Shown: piece by piece, positions 1-11,114 of the stretch | How positions within the stretch are numbered: position 1 is the first letter of the stretch | Layout of the letters: each line of letters begins with the position of its first letter | Source of the DNA: Rhizophagus irregularis | Taxonomy: Eukaryota > Glomeromycota > Glomeromycetes > Glomerales > Glomeraceae | Length of the DNA stretch: 64,000 nt | Assembly (NCBI RefSeq): GCF_026210795.1 | Contig: NC_089435.1 | Span: 4,030,001-4,094,000, forward strand | Reading direction: 5' to 3' | The notes under the pieces: model-generated | The model's input: the letters and a program-made list of their open reading frames with translations, nothing else | Databases searched by the model: none | Told to the model about the DNA's origin: nothing | Made by a program: the position numbers and the translations under genes

Positions 1-1537
1 CCTGTTCAGCAGATGCTCTATTATCAATATTAATATAGTCATTCACAGCTAAAGGATCTACGAATCCTAACTCATCAATTAATGATTGTAATTCATGTCC
101 AATATTATCTTCTTCATAATCGGAATTGTCTGAACATTCAGAATCTTCCATATTATTATTGGGAAGGATCCAGCTTTAGCCCAACTGTTAAGAATTGTTT
201 TTTGAGATACTTTTTTCCAGGCATCAGCAATTAAATTGATTGAATCAAAAATATCAATTGGGGTCTCCCTCTTCATAAAAATCATAAGCTTGAATACGAT
301 TTTGACATAGCAATTTGCGATATTGTGCTTTTAAACTATAAATAATCGCCTTGATCTAATGGTTGAAGAAATGATGTTGTATTTGGTGGTAAAAAATGAA
401 CCTTAACATTTGAAAGACTATTGATGTTCTCAGATTCATGACATCTAGCATTATCTATTAGTAAAATAATATGCCGATTTTCTCTAAGCATTTTGGAATT
501 TAATCTTTCAAGATAATGTTTGAAAATACTTCTTTGCATCTAAGCTTTAGAGTTCCAATAATACCAAACAGGAGAGATCTTTTTTCAATTCCCTTTAATG
601 CACGTGGTGTTTCATATTTATGAATAAAAACTAAAGGCAATCTTTCATCACCAGAAGCATTACAAGTTGCCAAAATACTAACATGTTCTTTAGGGACATT
701 TTTTACCAAGTACAGGGATCGTGTGCTATTGTTTTGGATGGTTCTAAACACCAAAAAAAGAGCAGTTTCATCACAGTTCCAGATATCTTTCAGTTCATAT
801 GCTTGAAGAATTTCTCGTAATTCAGCTCTCATTTGTGGAAGTTCATCAATAGGAGCACTGCCAGCTTCTCCTTTTTTTTATATGTATGCAAATGCAAATT
901 ATTTCTCTGTTTAAAGTTGCTTAACCATCCTGCAGAAACTGAAAAGTTGGTGATATCAAGTAAGTTAGCACACTCTACTGCTTTTTGTTGGATAATAGGC
1001 CCATTTATAGTTAAATTTCTTGAAACTAGATTTTTCACGAAAATTATTTGCATTTGGTAAAATGGTATCAATGGAAAGCCGATGTTCTGATCTTTTTAAA
1101 ATATCAGAAACTGTGCTAGTGGAAATTCCATATTGTGCTGCTAATTGAACACCACTAAGTTTTTGATCTCTTCATTTTTCGCAGAGTTCTTTCTTTTGAG
1201 CTAATGTTAAAGATTTCTTCTTTTTATTATTCGTATCTTTGTTTTCTCTCATGCTAAAGTATAGTTTGAAAAAAAAAACAGTGAGAAAAATTGTTTGCCT
1301 AATTAATAAATGATTGACATAATTATTTCGGACTCCGAAAAAATTAATACGTCATATCAAGATTTTTTAATTATAGTTGATCTAGAATAAAATCCGATTT
1401 ACGAAATATTGAGATTTTACTAATAAAGTCCGATATATCAAGACTGTTTTAATATAGATGATTTGGTTCCAGAAGAAAAATCCGAAATAGTGCCAAATCC
1501 GGTTTATCGAGGATCTGATTTATCGAGATTGCCTGTG
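1..1537 (-). mobile_element. pogo/Tigger-like DNA transposon, right part, truncated by window start
   Basis: The element holds a broken DDE transposase on the minus strand. Its 5' end is probably at 1537: read on the minus strand it begins CACAGGCAATCTCGATAAATC and is preceded by TA (1538-1539), the target of Tc1/mariner-pogo elements. The 280 bases between the terminus and the start codon (1253-1537) contain repeated 'tatcgag/tatcaag' boxes, perhaps transposase-binding sites. The left end is outside the window. Confidence 0.65.
79..1252 (-). pseudogene. pogo/Tigger-like (CENP-B/jerky type) transposase pseudogene
   Basis: Reading leftward from an ATG at 1250-1252, a lysine-rich start leads into a psq/CENP-B helix-turn-helix ('GISTSTVSDILKRSEH'), then a second HTH region around 829-1071 ('NFSVSAGWLSNFKQRN') and a DDE_1 catalytic domain. 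The acidic residues are recognisable as IWNCDETAL (D1), LLIDNARCH (D2) and LQPLDQG (D3), with the typical PPNTTS just before D3. The gene is dead: an in-frame TGA lies at about 1172-1174, and the frame changes near 1040, 830 and 520. The family normally encodes a transposase of about 450-550 residues that cuts and pastes into TA sites. The identification is secure; the exact breakpoints are approximate. Confidence 0.8.
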
Positions 1538-1599
1538 TATTTACAAATTTTTAAAAATTGATTATTTTTAGAGGTGTTATGCTATAATCGCACTAAATT

Positions 1600-1792
1600 G
1601 AAAATAGCGATAAAAAGTTAATTGCGGTATTGCAATTCACCTTTTTATATGATTTTAATATAAAAAACTAAATTGCAATATTTCAAAAAAAATGTTCGCA
1701 TCATTTTTTTTTTTGATATTTTAATATAAATTCTGAAAATTTTCAGATTTCAGTTCAGGTTAGGTTAAACAGATAACCTGATATAACCTGAC
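1600..1792. repeat. Fragment of the GGTCA-type inverted-repeat element
   Basis: The stretch 'cagataacctgatataacctgac' and the AT-rich part before it match, in reverse orientation, the element at 13921-14545 ('caggttatatcaggttgtctg'; 'aatattgcgattcaac'). It ends exactly where the GGGTC element begins, which suggests that the latter inserted into it or truncated it. Confidence 0.5.
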
Positions 1793-3714
1793 TAGAGCTC
1801 CGAATGGGTCGGGTCGGGTCGGGTAATTGACTTGACCCGACCCAAGGCAAGTCATGAATTTGGTGACCCGACCCGAATATCACGGGTCAGTTCGGATACC
1901 CGACCCGACCCATTGACCCGATATATTTTGGGTCAAAAAAACGTTTCGGCACTTTTTATTACGCCAAAACGTCTTTTTTTTTGTTTCTTCTAATGAAAAA
2001 CGTCGGACCCGACGTTTTTAAATTAAAGAAACAATTTTTTTTTGTTTCTTTTAATAAAAAACGTCAGGTTCGAGGTTTTTTAATTAAAGAAACGTTTTCT
2101 CTTGTTTCTTTTAATGAAAAAACGTCAAACCCGACGTTTTTTAATTAAAGAAACATTTTTTTTGTTTCTTTTAATGAAAAAATGTCAAACACGACGTTTT
2201 TTAATTAAAGAAACATTTTTTTGTTTCTTTTAATGAAAAAACGTCAAACCCGACGTTTTTAATTAAAGAAACATCTTTTTTTGTTTCTTTTAATGAAAAA
2301 ACGTCAAACCTGATGTTTTTTAATTAAAGAAACATTTTTTTTGTTTCTTTTAATGAAAAAACGTCAAACCCGACGTTTTTTAATTTAAGAAACATTTTTT
2401 TTTGTTTCTTTTAATAAAAAACGTCAGGTTAGACGTTTTTTAATTAAAGAAACATTTTTTTTGTTTCTTTTAATGAAAAAACGTCAAACCCGACGTTTTT
2501 TAATTAAAGAAACATTTTTTTTGTTTCTTTTAATAAAAAAACGTCAAACCTGACATTTTTTAATTTAAGAAACATTTTTTTTTGTTTCTTTTAATAAAAA
2601 ACGTCAGGTTAGACGTTTTTTAATTAAAGAAACATTTTTTTTTGTTTCTTTTAATGAAAAAACGTCAAACCTGACGTTTTTTAATTAAAGAAACTTTTTT
2701 TTTGTTTCTTTTAATGAAAAAACGTCAAACCCGACGTTTTTTAATTTAAGAAACATTTTTTTTTGTTTCTTTTGATAAAAAACGTCAGGTTAGACGTTTT
2801 TTAATTAAAGAAACATTTTTTTTGTTTCTTTTAATGAAAAAATGTCAAACCCGACGTTTTTTAATTTAAGAAACATTTTTTTTTGTTTCTTTTGATAAAA
2901 AACGTCAGGTTAGACGTTTTTTAATTAAAGAAACATTTTTTTTGTTTCTTTTAATGAAAAAACGTCAAACCTGACATTTTTTAATTTAAGAAACATTTTT
3001 TTTGTTTCTTTTAATAAAAAACGTCAGGTTAGACGTTTTTTAATTAAAGAAACATTTTTTTTGTTTCTTTTAATGAAAAAATGTCAAACCCGACGTTTTT
3101 TAATTTAAGAAACATTTTTTTTTGTTTCTTTTGATAAAAAACGTCAGGTTAGACGTTTTTTAATTAAAGAAACATTTTTTTTGTTTCTTTTAATGAAAAA
3201 ACGTCAAACCCAACATTTTTTAATTAAAGAAACATTTTTTTTTGTTTCTTTTAATAAAAAACGTCAGGTTAGACGTTTTTTAATTAAAGAAACATTTTTT
3301 TGTTTCTTTTAATGAAAAAATGTCAAACCCGACGTTTTTTAATTAAAGAAACTTTTTTTTTATTTCTTTTTTTGTTTCTTTTAATAAAAAACGTCAGGTT
3401 AGACGTTTTTTAATAAAGAAATATTTTTTTTTGTTTCTTTAATCGAACCTGATGTTTTTAATAAAAAAAGACGTTTTTGTAATTATTTTTAATGAAAAAA
3501 CGTCAGATTCAGGTCAGTTTGGCATTTTTTTATATATATAAAATGCTGAAACGTCTTATTTTTGACTGAAATATGTCGGGTCAATGGGTCGGGTCGGGTA
3601 CCCGACTGTGACTGACCCGACCCGAGGTCGGGTCATTAAATCTGCTACCCGACCTGAATTTTTCAGGTCAACCCGTCGGGTCACCCGATCCGTCGGGTCA
3701 AATTCAGAGCTCTA
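1793..3714. mobile_element. Non-coding inverted-repeat element with AGAGCTC ends and GGGTC subterminal repeats
   Basis: The ends are inverted: TAGAGCTCCGAATGGGTCGGG on the left, and on the right the reverse complement TAGAGCTCTGAATTTGACCC. Each end is followed by runs of GGGTC/GACCC (1801-1925 and 3574-3700), also in inverted orientation. The interior is an array of hairpin units. No ORF is present. TAGAGCT-type termini are known from hAT-derived MITEs of other organisms, so a non-autonomous hAT is my best guess, but I see no convincing 8-bp target duplication. Confidence 0.6.
1965..3480. repeat. Tandem array of about 60-bp self-complementary units
   Basis: About 25 units. Each runs from 'tttgtttcttttaat' through 'aaaacgtc(a)aa..cgacgttttt' to 'aattaaagaaaca'. 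Each unit is itself a hairpin: gtttctttaatt pairs with aattaaagaaac, and ACGTC pairs with GACGT. Two unit variants alternate: one with 'aacgtcaaacccgacgtt', the other with 'aacgtcaggttagacgtt'. It fills the interior of the 1793-3714 element. Confidence 0.85.
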
Positions 3715-4495
3715 ACTACTAGTTATCATTAAACTATGAAATTACTACTATATTATACAGGAAACAGTAAAAATAATACTGTAAATGTAAAGAATTGGAG
3801 CTACCTATAAGTAAGTTATGAAATCACTATTAGATTATGGATAGTAGGTTATAAAGTTACTATCAAATCATATAATTAGATTATGATATCACTATTATAT
3901 TATGAAGTTACTAGTAGACTATAAAGTTACTTTCATAACCTAATTTAAGTCACATGTGACTTCATAATATAATTATATTATGAAGTTACATGTGACTCAA
4001 TATAAAATTCTTAATTACAAATGAATTTCATAATTATAATATAAATAGAAAAGGTAAAGTAAATTATTTACTTAAACATGATAAGAGTTTATTGCTGTTT
4101 TGGCCTTAGGGGAGTTACACATATTACATAATATTCAGTTTAATATAAACTTACTCCCCTCCCCTTCCTTGTCAGATTTAATAACCAATCAAATTATAAT
4201 ATTTATAAATCATATAATTTTATTAAGTGTAACGTAAAATTTTGGTTACTTCCCTTCCCCCCTTTAATAATTAAATAATATGTGTAAGCTTCCTTACCAG
4301 CTTCTAGAAAAATCCACTTATTAATATAAATATTATACCATTTTTTCTAATGTAATAATATTATCATTAACTCTGTATTGTGATAATGTCTACTATTATT
4401 ATAATAGTTATATAATTAGGTTTCCTTTCAAGTATTTCTATTACCTCATGTAATAAAGATACCATAAACTAAGTATTTTACTTAGTGTTTTCACT
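3715..4495. other. AT-rich intergenic stretch
   Basis: No gene is supported. At 3720-4010 there is a degenerate iteration of 'tatgaagttactagta'-like words in both orientations, probably an old inverted-repeat relic. C-rich patches (ctcccctccccttcc, 4153-4167 and 4250-4262) stand out from the surroundings. Confidence 0.5.
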
Positions 4496-4783
4496 TTAGT
4501 GATTAAAAGTATTGACATTGATATTATTGGTATTTTGATCTTTAGTATATAACAAAATAGAATGTAAAGTCCATTCACATTTACCAAACCATTTATCTTT
4601 TGTTTCCTTTGCTTTTTTTGGATTAATATGCATTTCGTAATTTACAATATTTACAATAATCAAAGCTTCATCAAAATTAAATTGGGCAAAAGTGGCAAGC
4701 AATTGTGCATTTAGGTAAGTTTTATGGATATGATGTAACATAAATGTTATCAATTGTTTTTGATATTTATCAAGATCTTTATA

Positions 4784-4955
4784 CAGTCAAACTTTGATAT
4801 AGCGAACCCTTAATATAGTGAATTTTTTAAACAACTATAATAAATTTCCCCTTGCTATAACGAATTAACCAATCAAATCTCTTAAAATCTTCATTATAGC
4901 CATATAGCGAAGTTGAGGTCTGGAACCTAGGATTCATTATAACAAGGGTTAACTG
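4784..4955. mobile_element. 172-bp pogo/Tigger-type MITE, TA-flanked
   Basis: It begins CAGTCAAACTTTGATATAGC and ends 'aacaagggttaactg', flanked by TA at 4782-4783 and 4956-4957. The CAGT terminus and 'GATATAGCGAA' inner boxes resemble the larger MITE at 20890-21441. It has no coding capacity. Confidence 0.7.
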
Positions 4956-5264
4956 TATTTATTTAATGGCAAATATTCTTTTAATTTTTTAAAAAAAACA
5001 AATAGATTTTACAATTGATATGGGTATTGGAATGTATTTTTTAGTAATTGCCAAAAATATATTGAAAGCAATGTGATATACTGTATAAGAATTATGTGTT
5101 GCAATTCTATTTTGTGTTATAATCAATTGTTTTAAATAATGAGAAAACATCGTAAATTTTGAGCTGCAACAATTAATTCATTCTATATATTACAAAAAAA
5201 TAAAATTATAAGTTGAATACTACTGTTAAAATAAGAAATGTGATGTAGTAATTTCATTCTGTAG

Positions 5265-5420
5265 ATTATTTTGTGATTTTTTTGATTTTTTTGATTTTAT
5301 TGATTTATTTGATAAATCTGATAAATTTGATATATTTAATTTATTTATTTTATTTATTTTATTTGTTATAATTATTTATATTTATTTTATTTATTTTATC
5401 AAATATTCTTATTTTTTATT
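5265..5420. repeat. Low-complexity T-rich repeats (TTTGATTTT, TTTATTTTA)
   Basis: Short imperfect tandem words dominate this stretch; no coding signal. The AT-rich ORF at 5484-5699 that follows has no recognisable protein character, and I regard it as chance. Confidence 0.6.
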
Positions 5421-6095
5421 TTATTATAAATAGTGTTAGTATTTTACTAAGTTGAAGGGAAATTAGTTAGTTTACAGATAGTTTTGATAATTAAGAATTG
5501 TATTGTAATATTCAAGTTATATGAAAAGAGCATTATTTCCAGTAATATAATTCAAGATAGTTTTGCAACTAAAAGATTATCTATATTCTTCATCATATTT
5601 AAAGTTTTATATTATTTTAATAAAAGTCTATTTTCTTTAACTGAATATCTAACGTTATTTCACATGATTATTATGACCAATTTAAGATTCTTCTATTAAG
5701 AATTTGTTAAAACGTTAAAGTTTTTCAGTTAACTTTAATCATTAACAGGATAACACTACATTTATCTTACCCAAAGTACCAGGTCTGTAATATTAATATT
5801 TATTAGTTTTTTAATATTTGCAAATACTTGATATCTACATTTATTACATTCTGAATAAAGTCTACTTAAATTTTCTTTATATATAAAATAATTACCATTT
5901 AATCATATCATAAAAGTAATTCTATACATTTTATTAGGATATTGTTCATGAAATTTTTTCCATAATACTTATTTGTAATTTTACAAATAAAGTACAGGTA
6001 ATTTATTATTTGCACTGTCAGTTTTATAAGAACTCATATTAACATATTCTTTTATAGAAAAAAACAATTCAAATTGTTGTAATTGTTCAGTAGTG

Positions 6096-6735
6096 AGTAA
6101 AGCTCTAACCGGTCTGGGCCTAATCTGGCAATCCAAAACGAAAATTAGAATTGGTCCAGTTTGGGTTGATGCTTCAATCCAGACTGAAATATTTAGTCTG
6201 GTCTGATTTGGTCTGGTCTGGTCCAAAATTATAAATCTAATCCAGACTGAATTAAACAAGTTAGGACCAGGCTGGACTGAAAATTTGCCAAAATTTTATC
6301 TGTATTTTAATTCTATAATTCTGGTTCTATAGTAAGTGTAGTTTTATTTTAAGCCTATGTTTACTTTGTATAATATTAGTGTATAAAGACGTATAATTTT
6401 CTTATATAATATATATATTACACAAAGTGAATATAGGCTTAAATCAAAGTTACACATATCAGGTAGATCATTACAGAACCAGAATTATGGAATTAGAATA
6501 CAGTTATAATTTTAGTAAAAATTTTAATTTTGATCATATGATATTATAACAGCCAATCAGAATTTCAGATTTTTTATTATAGAACTGGACTGGACTGAAT
6601 TAAATAATTAGTCTGATCTGGTCTGGTCCTAGATTATCTTTTTAACATAATCCAAATTGGACTGAAATGAAGCAATTTTTCAGTCTGGTCTTAGATTACT
6701 CTTTAACCTGGATCAATCCAGATCATTTAGAGCTT
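6096..6735. mobile_element. Inverted-repeat element with AAAGCTCTAA ends and GTCTG subterminal repeats
   Basis: The left end reads 'taaagctctaaccggtctgg'; the right end reads in reverse 'gaagctctaaatgatctgg'. Both are followed by clusters of GTCTG/CAGAC words (6110-6290 and 6580-6720). The flanks 'cagtagtg' (6088-6095) and 'cagtaata' (6736-6743) could be a worn 8-bp target duplication (6 of 8 match). There is no real ORF inside; the minus-strand ORF at 5981-6259 is made of the repeats. Confidence 0.55.
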
Positions 6736-6792
6736 CAGTAATAAGTTTTGTTCAATGAAAAATTGGTTTATTCAGTAAAGATACATTATAAC

Positions 6793-7036
6793 TAAGGTTG
6801 CTTACCGAAACCTAGGGGTTTAGGTAAGATGGCGTTTCGCCGAAAAGCGAAATTCTGCCGAAACTATATTAAAGTTATATTAAAAAACTGGCAAAACTTT
6901 GGAGAAAGGCGAAACTGCCAAAACTTATTATAAATGCCGAAACTGCCGAAACTCTGCCGAAACTATAATAAATCTATAGTAAAATTTTGACGAAACTAAT
7001 CATAGGATTTTGAAGAGGTTTAGACAAGCAACCTTA
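6793..7036. mobile_element. 244-bp hAT-type MITE with perfect 8-bp target duplication
   Basis: It is flanked by identical ATTATAAC at 6785-6792 and 7037-7044. The terminal inverted repeats start TAAGGTTGCTTACCGAAACC on the left and TAAGGTTGCTTGTCTAAACC on the right (reverse complement). The inside is built from repeats of 'gccgaaact'. The 8-bp duplication is diagnostic for hAT transposition; no transposase is present. Confidence 0.85.
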
Positions 7037-7064
7037 ATTATAACCATTTGTTTGTATATAGTAT

Positions 7065-7265
7065 TCTGAATAAGTCGAGTCAAGTTAATTATTGAACAAA
7101 ATCATACTTGACTCAGAAAAATTGAATCAAGTCGAGTTAAAATTATAATATTTTTAGACTTGACTTGACTTATAAAAGCATTAAATTGAATCGATTTAAA
7201 TCAATTCGAGTCTAACTCTGAGTTTGAGTTGAGTCGAGTCAAGTTTAAACTGAATCAGACTCAAA
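7065..7265. repeat. GAGTC/GACTC-rich foldback repeat
   Basis: Inverted clusters of 'gtcgagtcaagt' at 7073-7085 and 7219-7232 enclose further 'acttgactt' words. It looks like an eroded relative of the pentamer-repeat elements, but no clear AGAGCTC end remains. Confidence 0.45.
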
Positions 7266-7439
7266 TTTTTTATATTTCTTCATTGTAAAGTGTAAATGAT
7301 TTATATAGATTATTTATATTATTACTTATTTTTTATTTAATAAAATAATGTAAATAGCAAACATTAAAAATTAAAACATATTACAAATTTATATTGATTA
7401 TATTATATAAAAGTATTTACGTAAATAAAAAATTATCAT

Positions 7440-8088
7440 AATTCCGCTTTTCACTAAGACTTTAGGCACATACACGTCTGGATTGTTTCAGCTGAAAGAC
7501 TACATCTTTTTTGTGTCATAAGATCAGTTCCGCCAGAAAAAGCTCTTTCAACAGGAACACTAGTTGCTAATGTTAAATATAAATAAATATTAAATAAAAT
7601 ATTTTTAAAACCAATAACTGTAGTTTTAATGGTTTATTAAAGGTATATTTACCAGAAATACTAGTGAGGTAATCTTGAACTATTAGGCCATACAAACTTG
7701 ATTTTATGGTTTTCATAATATAAAAATTTCATCAATAACCCGGCAACCCGGCTTTTAATTTTTTTTTTCAAAAATTTTATATGCGAAATTTTTTTTCAAT
7801 TTTTAAAAAATTCTCACCCGGCATAGTAATAATATAAAAAATTTTTTTTTAAGACTTAACAAAACTAATCCGGCCAGACTATGAAAACCATTTTTACCAC
7901 TTTGTATCACCTTACTGCCAAATGAGGGTATTGAGATTCGTTTAACTAAAAAATAATATATAAAAAATAAAAATTAATATAAAATTAATATAATTAATAT
8001 GAAATTATTTAATTTTGATCATACTGTACCTTCCACCATTCTAGTATATTAATTTCTGCAGACAAAACTGGATATCCAAGAAACAATT
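7440..8088 (-). pseudogene. hAT transposase, C-terminal dimerisation (hATC) part
   Basis: Minus-strand translation gives 'GYPVLSAEINILEWWKVQ' (about 8000-8088), then after the MITE at 7686-7911 the diagnostic hATC block 'SVPVERAFSGGTDLMTQKR' and 'CSLSAETIQTCMCLKSL' (about 7445-7565). This region of hAT transposases mediates dimerisation and ends the protein. It is split by a TTA-flanked MITE and by AT-rich insertions. It is probably the C-terminus of the same gene whose middle lies at 11840-13690 and whose N-terminus lies at 20370-21835. Confidence 0.75.
7686..7911. mobile_element. 226-bp MITE with TTA target duplication (PIF/Harbinger-like)
   Basis: TTA flanks the element at 7683-7685 and 7912-7914. 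The ends pair imperfectly: 'ggccatacaaacttg..atggttttcata' against 'ggtgatacaaagtgg..atggttttcata'. A 3-bp TTA duplication with GG-starting ends fits PIF/Harbinger MITEs. The element at 26708-27014 has the same organisation. It lies within the hAT C-terminus. Confidence 0.6.
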
Positions 8089-8099
8089 CTACATCAGGA

Positions 8100-8575
8100 A
8101 ATTATATAGTGCGAAAAGTTGCGCAAGTTTACACATCATAATATTTCGTAAGCTTCCAGACCCGCCGCAAGTTTGCGTAAGCGTAATATTTCGTAACTTT
8201 TTAAAATATTTCGAAATATTACGATATGCAAAGCTTCGTAATTTTACGATTTGTAATATTCCGTAATTTTGCGGTTCGCAATATTTCGTAATTTTACATA
8301 ATATTTCGTAAGTTTTCAGACCCGCCGCAAGTTTGCGTAAGCGTAATATTTTGTAACTTTTTAAAATATTTCGAAATATTACTGTATGCAAGGCTTCGTA
8401 ATTTTACGATTCGTAATATTCCGTAATTTTACTGCGTAATACTTCGCAACTTTTTAAAATATTTCGAAATTCTATGATGCGTAATGTTCCATAATTTGAC
8501 GATTCGTAATATTCTGTGATTTTACACAACTTAATATTTCGTAATATTTCAAAATATTTCGATAAATAATACTTC
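8100..8575. repeat. Left subterminal array, 'cgtaatatttcg' family
   Basis: Degenerate repeats of 'gcgtaatatttcgtaactttt'-like units with two near-copies of about 170 bp (8130-8275 and 8300-8430). They mirror, in inverted orientation, the array at the right end of the same element. Confidence 0.7.
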
Positions 8576-8599
8576 ATTTTCTGTACTATAAGTTTATAT

Positions 8600-9660
8600 A
8601 ATGTATGTTTTATTAGATATAATCATAAAAAATTACAAGTATTTATTAATATATACAGAATACATAAAAGTAAAAAAGAGAAAGAGTAGAGTAACAATAT
8701 TATTAGACGTAAAAAGAAGAGAAACAGCTATAGTAACGTTAGTATTAGATATAAAGATAAAAGAAATATTGTTATTATTGTTAGTATTAAGGTAAAAAGA
8801 GTTAAAGAAACAGTAAAAGGAGTAAAAGAAACATAGATATTATCGTTAGTATTAAAGTACAAGTAAAAAGAAATAAAGGAAACGTAGATAGTATTGTTAG
8901 TATTACGACATAAAGTAACAAAGAGGTAAAAAAAAACGCGTTAATATTAAAATAATTAGTATTAATAAATAAATATTTCTATACCTGCAAAGTAATTGAA
9001 CAAAAGAATAAAGAAATAAAGAGAAAGGAAAAAATAAACATGTTGTTAGTATTGTTAGTATCGTTAGTATTAAAGTACAAGTAAAAAGGAATAAAGGAAA
9101 CATGGATATTATTGTTAGTATTACGATACAAAATAACAAAGAGGTAAAAAAAAATGAAAATAATTAGTATTAATAAACAAATATTTCTATACCTGCAAAG
9201 CAATAAATTATGAAATATATGTAAATATATTGTATATAATTAAAGAAATAATAGAAAGAAGAGACAAAAAAATTAAAAATATTGAACAAAAGAATAAAGA
9301 AATAAGAAACAAAAATAAATAAGACAAAAACGCGTGCATGATTAAATGATTAAATGATTAAATCACATGCAAGGATCAGCCTAATTTTGATTGGCCAGAA
9401 ATCATGTACATCGTATAGCGGGTGTGACATAAATAAATCGTGACTGAAATTTGTGTTCAATTTGTGTTCAATTTGTGTTGATAATTCTGGTAAAAAATTT
9501 GTTAATTTTGGCCAAATTTCGTTAAATTTGTTAAATTTGTGTTGAGTTTGTGTTGAATTTGTGTTGCGTAATTTTTTATTTATCACAAGGGGATGATATT
9601 TAGTAATTGCATGTACGACGTACAAGATTTTTTTTATGATTTTTTTAAGAAATGTACGCA
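8600..9660. repeat. Purine-rich degenerate repeats inside the 8091-11749 element
   Basis: Repeats of 'gttagtattaaagtacaagtaaaaag' and 'aagaataaagaaataaag' recur, with a roughly 200-bp near-duplicate (about 8830-9010 and 9035-9215). From 9445 to 9570 there is a short series of 'aatttgtgttcaatttgtgttg'. ORFs here (8601-8795, 8903-9203, 9350-9661) are repeat-derived, and none looks like a protein. 9660-10120 is plain AT-rich DNA. Confidence 0.6.
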
Positions 9661-10122
9661 AAATATTTAATCAGAATATAATTGTTTTATTTTTAAATAT
9701 GATATATTGATGATTTTTTTTTAAAAATTCAATAGAATGTGCTAATAATAAATTGTTTTATTTTTAAATATAATATATTGATATTTATATTTAAATAACC
9801 AAAACATGTACATGATTTTTAATTATTTTTAATTGAAATCAAACTAAGATTTTTTTTTAAAAAAAAATTAAAATAAATTAAGTGATTTATATCTATATTT
9901 AAGAATCATGATATTTATATTTAGATAATCCATATCCGCATGAGATTTAATTAATATGTTTAATGATGAAAAGTCTAATAAATTAAATTTTAATTGAAAC
10001 GAGAAATAAAATCAAACCAAAGAGGTATTGTTCAAATTTTATTTAAAGTGACATTTTACGACTTTCTTTCAAATTTTTACTCATCCCAAAATCAAATTAT
10101 AAAAATAAAATCAAATCTAATA

Positions 10123-10763
10123 ATGCCTCGCCAAACACGTCATCGTTCCTATAACGTCCATTGGAACTGGGCTATGATGGACGAACTTGTTGACATACGC
10201 CGCGACAGAAACCGCGCCTACCATAATATTAATGGTAGAAGCCGCCATGATTTTTGGGACTCTGTTGCCAATAGGTTCATATGACTAATATCTATAATTT
10301 TCTTTAAGAAAGAATTTAAATTCAAATTAACCAATCCATTTAATTGAATCAGAATAAATAGAATATTTCGAACGAGGGTTTCCGGGCAACAGTGCAGCCA
10401 AAAGTGGAGGAACCTCGTCGGGGATTACCATGTAAGTAAATAAATAAAATTACATTCATTTAAATTAAATGTATTTACCGAATATTCAAACTGATTTTGA
10501 TATTTAGAACTATGTCCTTTATCGTAATGGTACCCCTGATCGGCCTGGGCGGCGGCTGTGGACGCGTACCGGCCAAAGATATTATCGCGAATTTAGAACG
10601 AGATTTTGGGAGAGGCCGGGTAATTATACTATAATAAAATTTTATAATTAATATTACATTCTATTTTACGTTCACATTTTAAATTTGATAAATTTGATCA
10701 ATTTTAGATACGCGTGACGATCGTAGGAGAAGGAGAAACTTACCTACGTATCGTAGAAGATAA
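10123..10763 (+). CDS. Small Myb/SANT-like (trihelix-type) DNA-binding protein, four exons, 129 aa
   Basis: Exons 10123-10274, 10362-10431, 10508-10619 and 10708-10763 join in frame through GT-AG introns. Intron 1 starts with the weak donor GTTCAT; the others are GTAAGT and GTAATT. The product opens MPRQTRHRSY and has a helix pattern typical of Myb/SANT or trihelix domains: VHWNWAMMDELVDIRRDR, then FWDSVANR, then QQCSQKWRNLVGDYHNY (about residues 12-76). An aromatic/basic stretch and an Arg-rich tail (DDRRRRRN) follow. Such proteins bind DNA; in PIF/Harbinger elements a Myb-like partner helps the transposase. The open frame and its higher GC than the surroundings suggest it is, or recently was, functional. 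It lies alone inside the 8091-11749 element. The domain call is by eye; the splice model is inferred. Confidence 0.65.
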
Positions 10764-11114
10764 TTATTTTTATTTTTTTATTTATTAAGTGAGTAGCTAG
10801 GCCCAGTCCGTGACCAAATATCGGCTGGAGACTCACGTTTTTTTGGGCTGTGACTGATACTGACGTCCACGCCGTACAGCCTGGGTACTATTTTATAAAA
10901 TAGTAGCGAACAAGTATCAAATGTATATTTTTTTATTAAGTTATAATAAAAATTAGAATTTACTTTAATTTTTAACATAAAAATTGTAAATAATAAAAAA
11001 TTCGTAAATAAAAATAAATTTGCTTTCCCAAACTTAAAAAAAAAGGTGTTTATATAAAAGAAAAGGTGTTTATATTATTTTTGATTATTCAATAGTATCA
11101 CATGCCCCTTGTAT
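10764..11114. other. 3' region of the Myb-like gene
   Basis: Contains a GC-richer patch (10795-10900) with the inverted pair 'actattttataaaatagt' (10888-10905), which could form a hairpin or terminator-like structure. No further gene is supported. Confidence 0.4.

Larger units (their letters stand above)
4496..5945 (-). pseudogene. Decayed repetitive ORF of a glomeromycotan multicopy family, interrupted by a MITE
   Basis: Two protein-like pieces lie in order on the minus strand. The upstream piece (about 5756-5945) reads 'LWKKFHEQYPNKMYRI' and, after a stop, 'SECNKCRYQVFANIKKL'. The downstream piece (4496-4753) contains 'MHINPKKAKETKDKWFGK' and 'CEWTLHSILLYTKDQ'. Between them sit a TA-flanked MITE and AT-rich filler. 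I recall similar blocks ('ETK..FGK.GWTLH..L.YT') in high-copy proteins of Rhizophagus-type genomes, probably transposon-borne, but I cannot name a domain. Stops and gaps show it is not functional. Confidence 0.4.

Noticed and set aside
1793..3714. Telomere-like GGGTC repeats marking a chromosome end
   Set aside because: The runs are short, inverted at both ends of a bounded element, and differ from the fungal TTAGGG type.
5981..6259. 92-codon minus ORF in the GTCTG element
   Set aside because: Its protein is a translation of the pentamer repeats (QTRPNQTRLN) and crosses the element border.
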